Assembly (NCBI RefSeq): GCF_021698855.1
Contig: NZ_WWFA01000007.1
Coordinates: 1-57,432, forward strand
Direction: 5' to 3'
DNA: 57,432 bases
From: Lactobacillus sp. S2-2
GTDB taxonomy: Bacteria; Bacillota; Bacilli; Lactobacillales; Lactobacillaceae
Under the pieces are notes generated by a model. The model ran no database searches, was not told the origin of the DNA, and saw only the letters and a list, made by a program, of their open reading frames with translations. This document shows positions 50,358 through 57,432 of the stretch, piece by piece. The translations under genes and the position numbers were made by a program. How positions within the stretch are numbered: position 1 is the stretch's first letter; each line of letters begins with the position of its first letter.

Positions 50358-51672
50358 TTAAATATGTTGGTAAAACCAAAATTAACGCTGATAAAAATGA
50401 AAATACTAATAAAGCAAAAATAACTTTCATCCCTGATTGAAATTTAAGTAAAGGATCACTCAAATGACTTGTCGCAAACGTAACTAATGAAATTCCAATT
50501 GCTCCACCTAATTGTTGAGTAACATTTGTCATACCAGAAGCTGCCCCTGCATCTTTTTGATTAGTTTGGTATAAAGCTGCAGACATTAATGGAGCAAGTG
50601 CTAAACCTTGTCCGATTCCTAAAACCATCATTGGAATTGATAAACTAATCCAATATCCATCTTGATAAAAAGTTAGCCAAAACATTCCAATTAACGAAAT
50701 GGTTAAACCGAATAACATAACTTTTCCATTATTAAATTTTTTAGTTAATTTGGGAACTTGCATAGATAAAATAAAAGTTACAACTGTTAATGGTAAAAAT
50801 GCCATTCCTGTAACTATCGAACCTAAATGAAGATAATTCTGTAACATCATTGGTGTAAAAAACCAAAATGACATGTAAGAAGCAGTAAAACCCATTCTAC
50901 CAAGATAAGCTCCTAATCTAACTTTATTCTTAAAAAGACTTAAAGGTAATAAAGGATTTTGATGTTTTCTTTCAATTAAGTATAAAACAATAAAGAAAAT
51001 AATTGCTAAACTAAAAGTTAACCAAAAATTATCAGATCCAACAATGGTATAAATTAATAAGAAAAACGCAATCATTGAAACAATTGCTCCACACCAATCA
51101 AACATACCTGCTTGTGTAACACTATTTTGTAAATATTTTCTAGAAAGGAACCAAATAATTAAACAAATCGGAAAATTAATAAAAAATCCAATTCGCCAAT
51201 TACTAGCAGCAAATATTCCACCTAAAACGATTGAAATAGCTCCACCGATTCCAACAATCGACCCATACCAAGAAATTGCTTTAGTTCTTTCATAACCAGT
51301 AAAGTTATCCATAATTAAAGCTAATGTTGTTGGAGCTACAATTGCTGCTCCTGCTCCTTGTAAAGCACGAAAAATGATTAACGAAGTTCCATCAAAAGAA
51401 AATCCAATTAACAAAGAACTAACTCCAAAAATAATCAGTCCTAATTCAAAGATTTTTTTTCGACCCCACATATCACCAACTCGACCACCAAGTAACAATA
51501 ATCCACCAAAAAATAAAGCATATGAATTTTGAACCCACGCAATTTGTACACTTGATAAATCAAGTGTTGATGCCATTTTAACTGTTGCTGTGAAAATAAT
51601 TGAATCATCTAGAATAATTACAAAATAACTAACTAAGATAATTCCTAAAATAATCTTTTTAACTCGTTCCAT
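50347..51672 (-). CDS. MFS multidrug exporter, EmrB/QacA (DHA2) type
   Basis: 441 residues from the ATG at 51672; AAGTGAG is 7 nt upstream, and earlier in-frame starts lack one. DDSIIFTATVKMASTL in helix 1, GGRVGDMWGRKKIF (MFS motif A), APTTLALIMDNF, and a domain-linking helix pair before residue 230. Thirteen or fourteen helices are expected, with a shorter C-terminus than the exporter at 16116. Substrate unknown, single gene. Confidence 0.88.
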   Translation of the reverse strand: MERVKKIILGIILVSYFVIILDDSIIFTATVKMASTLDLSSVQIAWVQNSYALFFGGLLLLGGRVGDMWGRKKIFELGLIIFGVSSLLIGFSFDGTSLIIFRALQGAGAAIVAPTTLALIMDNFTGYERTKAISWYGSIVGIGGAISIVLGGIFAASNWRIGFFINFPICLIIWFLSRKYLQNSVTQAGMFDWCGAIVSMIAFFLLIYTIVGSDNFWLTFSLAIIFFIVLYLIERKHQNPLLPLSLFKNKVRLGAYLGRMGFTASYMSFWFFTPMMLQNYLHLGSIVTGMAFLPLTVVTFILSMQVPKLTKKFNNGKVMLFGLTISLIGMFWLTFYQDGYWISLSIPMMVLGIGQGLALAPLMSAALYQTNQKDAGAASGMTNVTQQLGGAIGISLVTFATSHLSDPLLKFQSGMKVIFALLVFSFLSALILVLPTYLKKR

Positions 51673-51745
51673 TAACATACTCACTTTCTTCAATTTAAAA
51701 TCTGCTTTTAATTCTACATAATTCAATCATTTTCGGCAATAAAGC

Positions 51746-51781
51746 AAAAAAGTAGTTCATTATAATGAACTACTTTTTATT
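51746..51781 (-). terminator. Terminator of the surface-protein operon
   Basis: AAAAAGTAGTTCATTATAATGAACTACTTTTTT: perfect stem overlapping the stop of the DUF5776-like gene. Confidence 0.85.
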
Positions 51782-52597
51782 GAAAAATTTTTTATTACCA
51801 GTAATATAACCATTCGAAACTTGGTAACGTTTGGTACCTTTTATTCCCATATCATTCTCATGAGAATACAAAGTCTTATTAATTTTAATTAATTTATTTT
51901 TGTTAATAGTTGCTTTTTTATACTTTAAATCAGCATCTTTATATAAATTAATTTTACTTTTAGTTTTAACTTTTTTAGAATATTCTTTTTGATTAAAACT
52001 AATTAATTTTTTATTACCAGTAACATAGTTACCATTTTTTAAAACTAATCTGGTCGTTAAATTATGCTTAACGATTTTTTTTACTGATAATTTTGTTCCC
52101 TGGCAATAATGCTTATTCTTGGATTGCAATCCTTTAATTTGATAACTGTTGATTCCATTTGCCGAAGTTACTGTAATTCTATGCTTAATTAGCTTATTAT
52201 AATAAACATTTCTAACATAACTACTCTTAGCAGTAATATATCCAACTTTGCCATAAGTCTCTGATTTATGGTTTACATCTCTAACCTTATATCTACCATT
52301 ATTTTTAGAAGAAGTAACATATTTCAATGTAACAAACATTGGTTTATTAATCATTGGTTTATTACTATAAAAAGTTATTCTATCTTTTTGATTAAAATTA
52401 GCTTTTCGATATAAATAAATTGGTTTTCGATTATAAACAGCCATTTTCTTATCAGTTGGATTATCACCCCAACCATGTAAACCAATGTTATTAGTTGTAG
52501 TTTTATCAGCAGCCTCAATCAAAGATTGATTTAAAAATAAAATCATGCTTAGAGTAAACAATAAAAAAAATATTTTTTTATACTTAGCTAATTGCAT
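51770..52597 (-). CDS. Secreted DUF5776-type wall protein
   Basis: 275 residues with signal peptide (LFTLSMILFLNQSLIEAADK). Mature part is strongly basic with repeated beta modules of the DUF5776 type: RYKVRDVNHKSETYGKVGYI, ITAKSSYVRNVYY, and a terminal RYQVSNGYITGNKKFFNK. These SH3-like units bind the cell wall. It lies 5 nt after the DUF916 gene and is the last gene of the WxL operon, probably part of the same surface complex. Confidence 0.78.
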   Translation of the reverse strand: MQLAKYKKIFFLLFTLSMILFLNQSLIEAADKTTTNNIGLHGWGDNPTDKKMAVYNRKPIYLYRKANFNQKDRITFYSNKPMINKPMFVTLKYVTSSKNNGRYKVRDVNHKSETYGKVGYITAKSSYVRNVYYNKLIKHRITVTSANGINSYQIKGLQSKNKHYCQGTKLSVKKIVKHNLTTRLVLKNGNYVTGNKKLISFNQKEYSKKVKTKSKINLYKDADLKYKKATINKNKLIKINKTLYSHENDMGIKGTKRYQVSNGYITGNKKFFNKK

Positions 52598-52601
52598 TAT
52601 A

Positions 52602-53681
52602 TTACTCCTTACGTTTTTTTCTCATTACTAGGTAGACAATTAACCATGTAATAAGTGCAACAAAAATCATTAATAAAATAACTCCTAATACATACCACCA
52701 AATACTAATTGGTGGTTTTGGATCATTAATTGAATTTTTATTCAAATCTTTTGCTTGCTTATCAGTAATCGTAAATCCTTTAGTCCAATACCAATTTCTT
52801 CCTTTATTACTTGCATGAAATTTCATTGTGTATTGACCAGCTTTTAACTGATAATCCCCAGCATAAGTTGCATATTTAAAGTTTGAATTTGGTGCCATCG
52901 ACATTCCAGATTTACTTGAAGTAAGAACTTTTTCTCCAGTTGTATTATTAAAAATAGTTGTATCAACATTTAATTTTTTCATTAAATTGGGACGATAATT
53001 TTGAATTTGAGCATAGACAGCTTTTTTATAATTATCTAAACCTACACTAACACCTAATAGGTGCAATTCTGGTACTTGAATCGGTTCAACAGTTGAACTC
53101 ATTTTAATCGCTAAAGCGTAAGAGTAAACATTATTAATACTTACTCCTTTACTCTTAGTTTTACTTTTTTGATTACTATTTTTAAAATACCAAGATCCAA
53201 GCATTACTCCGGTTGCTTTTTTAGGCATAGTTACAGTTGCATGAACAACTCGACTACTTTTAGGTTGAATTTTTATTTTTTGGTCATTTTTATCAATTTT
53301 AATATAGTCACTAGCTTTATATTTTAAACTTTTATCGTATTTTTGACCTTTTTTTAATGAACTAGTATATTCAATTGCACCATTATCATTTGTAAAAGTT
53401 GTTAATATTTTAGTATTTACTACTATTGACTTATTTTTTGAATTATAAACTCTAGCTGAAATTCTTTTTGTATTATTAGGTTTCAATTTTAAATTATAAA
53501 AAGAAGATTTTTTATCTGCTTTTTGATTAGTAGATATTTTAGAAACACTATAACCAATACCAGAATTATTTAAATTATTAGCATTTATATTAAAATTATT
53601 AAAAAATATTATAAAAATAGATACTAACAACAAGATAATAAATTTAAAAAAAGTGGTATTATTTTTTTTTACTTTATTCAT
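52602..53681 (-). CDS. WxL-interacting protein (DUF916/DUF3324)
   Basis: 359 residues from the ATG at 53681 (AGGTG upstream). Signal helix at about 14-34, then a DUF916 peptidoglycan-binding domain (GIGYSVSKISTNQ, SSRVVHATVTMP), a host-binding DUF3324-like domain (HLLGVSVGLDNYKKAVYAQI, GEKVLTSSKSGMSMAPNSNF), and a C-terminal membrane helix (WYVLGVILLMIFVALITWLI) with a KKRKE stop signal. Anchors WxL proteins to the surface. The preceding WxL gene ends only 4 nt away. Confidence 0.9.
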   Translation of the reverse strand: MNKVKKNNTTFFKFIILLLVSIFIIFFNNFNINANNLNNSGIGYSVSKISTNQKADKKSSFYNLKLKPNNTKRISARVYNSKNKSIVVNTKILTTFTNDNGAIEYTSSLKKGQKYDKSLKYKASDYIKIDKNDQKIKIQPKSSRVVHATVTMPKKATGVMLGSWYFKNSNQKSKTKSKGVSINNVYSYALAIKMSSTVEPIQVPELHLLGVSVGLDNYKKAVYAQIQNYRPNLMKKLNVDTTIFNNTTGEKVLTSSKSGMSMAPNSNFKYATYAGDYQLKAGQYTMKFHASNKGRNWYWTKGFTITDKQAKDLNKNSINDPKPPISIWWYVLGVILLMIFVALITWLIVYLVMRKKRKE

Positions 53682-53685
53682 ACTA

Positions 53686-54297
53686 TTAAGCACCTGCAGT
53701 TAATGACCAGTCAATTGTTGTAGTATAAGTTTTACCACTTTTAGCTGTATCTCTTGGAATTCTCAAATAGACATCCTTTGCATCCCAGTAATCAGTTGAT
53801 GTACCTTTACCAACACCATTATTATCATTACTTGTTTGCATAACTGTTTGACTACCACTATCTTTACTTAATTCTAGATTTTTATTAGAAGTTAAATTAT
53901 TGCTACCTTGAGTTTCTGAATTATAACGAGAATTTGTTGCAGTTCCACTTGGAATATTAATTGAAGCACCAGTCAATGCTTGCTTACCTTCTGCACTATC
54001 TATAAATCCATTATGCAATTTAGCAGATACAGCCCATCCATTTGCATTTGTTCGTTTATCGGTAACTTGAATATATTGATGACCTTTTGATAGTGATGAA
54101 TAAAAATCTTTAAATGTATCATCATAATTTGGTATATTTGGATTAACTGGATTCACCAGATTGTTCGGTGTAATATCTTTAAATCCTATATGACCATATG
54201 TAACTGCTGAATCAGAAGCGGAAATCAATTCTCCCTCACAAACAGAATATGACGATGCAAATAAGAAACAGAAAAATATTTTTGATATTAATCTCAA
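53686..54297 (-). CDS. Small WxL-domain surface protein
   Basis: 203 residues starting at a TTG placed 7 nt after GGAGG. Signal peptide (ISKIFFCFLFASSYSVCEGE). The WxL domain fills the rest: first motif NGWAVSAKL, TGASINIPSGT, and the terminal IDWSLTAGA. It binds peptidoglycan and the DUF916 partner. First gene of the three-gene operon that also holds DUF916 and DUF5776 proteins. Divergent from the broken large adhesin. Confidence 0.88.
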   Translation of the reverse strand: MRLISKIFFCFLFASSYSVCEGELISASDSAVTYGHIGFKDITPNNLVNPVNPNIPNYDDTFKDFYSSLSKGHQYIQVTDKRTNANGWAVSAKLHNGFIDSAEGKQALTGASINIPSGTATNSRYNSETQGSNNLTSNKNLELSKDSGSQTVMQTSNDNNGVGKGTSTDYWDAKDVYLRIPRDTAKSGKTYTTTIDWSLTAGA

Positions 54298-54337
54298 ATA
54301 ATTACCTCCCCCCCTTTTTCCATTCTGTTCTTATTAA

Positions 54338-56926
54338 TCAGATGTTACTAATTGAACTCAATTAAAAGAAGCTATGAACGATAAAACTATTACAAAAGTG
54401 AATATTGAAAACGATATTGTTAATGATGATAAGAGTACAAGCTCATTAGTAGGTAATTTTATACCATTAAGATCAATTGATTTTAATGGTAATAATCATA
54501 CAATTGATTTTCGAGGTACATGTTTTTCAAATTTGAGTTCTGTCCCAAAAGGGTCCTCAATTAATTGGGATATTCATGACGTTAATATGTATGGACAAAA
54601 TTATTATGGCCCTTTTCAAGCCAATGGTTATACATAAAATGAAAACAACAATTATGGTAATGGTAATATGACATTTAAAAATGTTAATTACATAGGATCT
54701 CAACTAACTGCTTCATATAAATATACAGTAAATTTTGATGGTAATAATAATACATCTGTTAATAATTATCTTTCACCTTTTGATAAAAAGTACTATTCAA
54801 CTCTTAAAGACCAAGTAAATATTAAGGCAACAAATATCAATTTCAATGAAGGATCAACTTATAATGGATCAACAGAAAATGCTGGAGTTTTTTATTTATA
54901 TTATGACGGAAAATTAACATTAGGTGATAATTCCAAGGTTAATCTAACTTCTGGTGGAGAAGAAATTGGTCTAAATAAAGGAGGGGAATATGGAAAAGCT
55001 GCACTAACATTACAAGGTAATTTGGAAACAGGTAGGAATTCTCAATTAAACATAAAAACTAAACCTAATGGTATCCAATCTGCAATAGATTTAAGTTCTG
55101 GTAATAAAAACACACCTAATGAATTTAAAATGGATAAACATTCAAGCGTTATCATTGATGATAATGGTACAGATAAAGGAACTTTAAATAATAATATTGA
55201 ACTAGCTAAAAACACTAAATTTTTAGTTAGCGATAATGCTACTTTCAAATTAAACACACATCTAGACTCGAAACGAAAAAGAAGTATTATCAACGCAAAT
55301 TCAGGGAGTACATTTGATATTGATGACAATGGAAATTTTGAAATAAATGCTTCTGGTAGTACAAACTACGACTTACTAAATTTTGCAAGTAATTCTAAAT
55401 TCATTATAAATAATGCAAATCGAGTAGATTTAAATGCACAAAATAATACAAATCCAAGTACTGATTTAATTTATATGACTTCTGGATCATTAGAATCAAA
55501 AATTCAACATATTTATGCTTGGATTAGAGATAATCAAAGTGATAAGTCTAGTAAAGAATGGACTAATATTTTTAACGTAAACGTTCCATTTAAAAAATCA
55601 GATATAAATGGTTCAATAACAGCAGATAGTACTGATCATTCAATTTCCAGTGATTTTAAGAATACTTTTAAACCTCATAATTATTCAAGACTATTATTCA
55701 CATACATTCCTGATATAGATATTTCTATTGATAATGATTTAACATCCGTTCACAAAGATCCAAATAGTCAAATCATTAAAGGACATGCACGACCTGGATC
55801 ATTCATCAGATTTTCTGGTGATCCAGCAATTCCAAAGGGAACATTAAAGGGACAATCTAGTTCAAATTCAAACTTATATCATACTCAAACAAGCAGCGAT
55901 GGAACTTATTCATTTTCTTTACCATCAGGAAAATATCTAACTGCTAAAAATAAAATTTCTGCTTATGGATATTTAGATGGAAAGTCTGATACTGCTACAA
56001 AAATTGTTAAGCAAACTCCTACGGGGACATTAAATAATTATTTAACAGATAATAAAAACACCAAAAAAATATCTTACGGGATGGGTGACAATGCAACATA
56101 TAATGCTTCTTTCATAAATAAAAGTGACGAAAACTTGTATAATCCAACCATTAAGATTAATATTCCTAAACAATTTCAAGTAAATAAGGATAATTTAAAA
56201 GTTACCAATGATAATAATGTCATTAAAAATTCAAAAGTAATTGAGAATGAAGATGGATCTTATCAAATAAATATTGGTAAAAATCAAAGTATTCAACCCA
56301 ATAAAACGTTAGCGATTAAAATTGGATTAAAAGCATTATCTCAAAGTTCAAACTTAAAAATAAATTCATCTATAAATGGATTTTCTGATATCAACTCCAA
56401 ATATTCAATTAATGATATAAATTCAAATACAATAACTGCTAGTATTGTTAAACCAAATATTTCATTGAAATCAGTTCCCAATACTATCAATTTCTCAAAT
56501 AATAAAATTGCATTTAGTGATAAGACTTATGAATCTGACTCTAATAAATTCAACCCAATAAGTGTTAATGATAGTAGAAACGATAAAAATTCTGGATGGT
56601 ATGTAACTGCACAAATGAACCAATTTCAAGATAGTAAAAAAAATAAATTAACTGGAGCAACATTAACAATTCCTAAAGGAAGTGTTACATCTAATAGTAA
56701 TAACACTAGTGGATTATCATCATCTAAAGTAACATTAGCTCCTGACTCAAATAATTCTGCTCAAACCATTTTTGATTACAAAGGAGATTCTAACAATACA
56801 ACAAAAGAAACCTTTAATTCAAACTTTGAAAATAAAAAATTTAAATTAAAAGTTCCTGGGAAAACTATTAAAGATGATACATCATATTCTACAAAAATTA
56901 ACTGGTCACTAATATTAGCTCCATAA
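54338..56926 (+). pseudogene. Large WxL-domain adhesin, 5'-truncated with internal stops
   Basis: Homology begins SDVTN, TGA at 54353-54355, TQLKEAMNDKTITKVNIEND, where a Trp codon TGG is expected. TAA at 54635-54637 interrupts the same frame again (GPFQANGYT-stop-NENNNYGN). From 54668 the frame is open for 752 residues: a pectate-lyase-like adhesive region (ANTITIDF-type repeats, GNNHTIDFRG), a bacterial Ig/DUF11-like part (about 430-600, IPKQFQVNKDNLKV) and a C-terminal WxL domain (SGWYVTAQM ... INWSLILAP). No signal peptide exists upstream, where the divergent WxL gene begins. The protein cannot be exported as it stands. Confidence 0.85.
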
Positions 56927-56946
56927 AAAAATAGGATTAATTGATG

Positions 56947-57432
56947 TGAACCCCAAAAGTTGGACAACTTAATTTAATATTTTTGCTAAGGCAAATTTTC
57001 GATATTCAATCGGAGATTTGCCTTTTAATTTAGTTTTAATTCTATCTTCATTATAATATCTAATCCATTCTTTCATTGCACTAATTAGTTCTTCTTTGCT
57101 TTGATACTTTTTAAACATCATTTCCGTTTTCATAAGATGAAAAAACGATTCCATTGAAGCATTATCTAGACATGTCCCTTTACGGGACATGCTTTTAAAG
57201 AATTTATTTTCTTTCAATAAAACATTCCATTCCAAACTTTGATATTGAATTCCTCGATCACTATGGATTGTGGTTCGATATTCTAAACTGGGTATTTTTT
57301 TAATTGCTTTTTTCAAAGATGTAATTACTGTTTTAGTGGTTGGATGTTCATTGATTTCATAAGCCAAAATTTCTCCGAAAAACAAATCTAAAATTGGAGA
57401 CAAATAAACGCGGTGGTTTATATTTTGATTTC
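56947..57432 (-). mobile_element. IS3-family insertion sequence, 3' end, cut by right window edge
   Basis: Outer end TGAACCCCAAAAGTTGGACA at 56947 matches the end of the left copy (19/20). The C-terminal half of orfB lies inside. Same orientation as the left-edge copy, so the 56.6 kb between them is bounded by direct IS ends. Confidence 0.88.
56969..57432 (-). CDS. IS3-family transposase orfB, C-terminal part
   Basis: Frame open to the window edge (NQNINHRVYLSPILDLFFGE) through the rve integrase core: HSDRGIQYQSLEW (second Asp of the DDE triad), SRKGTCLDNASMESFFHLMK (third residue Glu) and YNEDRIKTKLKGKSPIEYR near the stop. The first Asp and the N-terminal part lie beyond the edge. No internal damage. 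Confidence 0.92.
   Translation of the reverse strand, partial: NQNINHRVYLSPILDLFFGEILAYEINEHPTTKTVITSLKKAIKKIPSLEYRTTIHSDRGIQYQSLEWNVLLKENKFFKSMSRKGTCLDNASMESFFHLMKTEMMFKKYQSKEELISAMKEWIRYYNEDRIKTKLKGKSPIEYRKFALAKILN

Noticed and set aside
1-57432. A 57-kb plasmid or composite transposon bounded by the IS copies
   Set aside because: pgi, adhE, pgcA and galE are chromosomal housekeeping genes, and no replication, partition or mobilisation gene was seen. TraX alone is not evidence for conjugation.

Overview
This is a very AT-rich stretch (about 30% G+C by eye, codon use pushed to A/T) of a Gram-positive chromosome. The gene content points to a heterofermentative Lactobacillaceae of the Apilactobacillus/Fructilactobacillus type, often linked to flowers, insects or fermented sugary food. 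Supporting genes are bifunctional adhE, acetolactate decarboxylase, a helveticin J-like bacteriocin, WxL-domain and DUF5776 surface proteins, an aggregation-promoting factor and AzlCD. That assignment is an inference. TGA ends several intact overlapping genes, so the code is standard. No tRNA, rRNA, CRISPR array, prophage or replication origin was seen.

Layout. 1-340: end of an IS3-family copy running off the left edge. 0.35-5.1 kb: acetolactate decarboxylase, a zinc/cobalt-type ArsR sensor divergent from cadD, then a T-box riboswitch (methionine type by specifier and tRNA-acceptor match) driving a diacetyl/acetoin-type reductase and an orphan MetQ-like binding protein, and a CcpA-controlled GRP sugar permease. 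5.3-15.9 kb: regulators (TetR, XRE, PadR), a secreted protein resembling a dead matrixin, a membrane HNH nuclease with a duplicated anchor, oxidoreductases, TraX, a CPBP protein and small membrane proteins. 16.1-21.6 kb: an MFS exporter with an Rrf2 regulator, small two-helix proteins and a galE remnant. 21.8-28.9 kb: an SDR-AKR pair, secreted proteins, a helveticin-like gene, 3-methyladenine glycosylase, an amidase with an internal stop, and a serine hydrolase of the beta-lactamase fold. 29-42 kb: central sugar and redox metabolism (pgcA, galE, pgi, fructokinase, a degenerate fructokinase paralogue, a stand-alone acetaldehyde dehydrogenase, adhE) and a MerR-cupin-CMD operon. 42-51.7 kb: EndA-like nuclease, broken apf, Hsp20, zinc alcohol dehydrogenase, and two amino-acid exporter pairs around a MocR regulator. 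51.7-56.9 kb: a WxL surface-protein locus whose large adhesin is broken. 56.9 kb to the end: the opposite end of a second IS3 copy in the same orientation.

How it works together. Fructokinase makes fructose-6-phosphate and Pgi converts it to glucose-6-phosphate; PgcA and GalE link glucose-6-phosphate to UDP-sugars. AdhE, the separate aldehyde dehydrogenase and the zinc ADH reoxidise NADH. All three fermentation genes carry a TTGTGA-N6-TCACAA-like sequence upstream, so one Rex-type redox repressor may control them. CRE-like boxes sit at the sugar permease and between the two ROK genes. Many transcription units end in strong bidirectional hairpins.

Decay. Broken or remnant genes are frequent: a TetR gene and a PadR-operon gene fused by a deletion, a galE fragment, an amidase with Trp to TGA, apf with an internal TAA and no normal start codon, and the WxL adhesin with lost signal peptide and two stops. 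Three of them are cell-wall or surface proteins, suggesting recent loss of surface functions.
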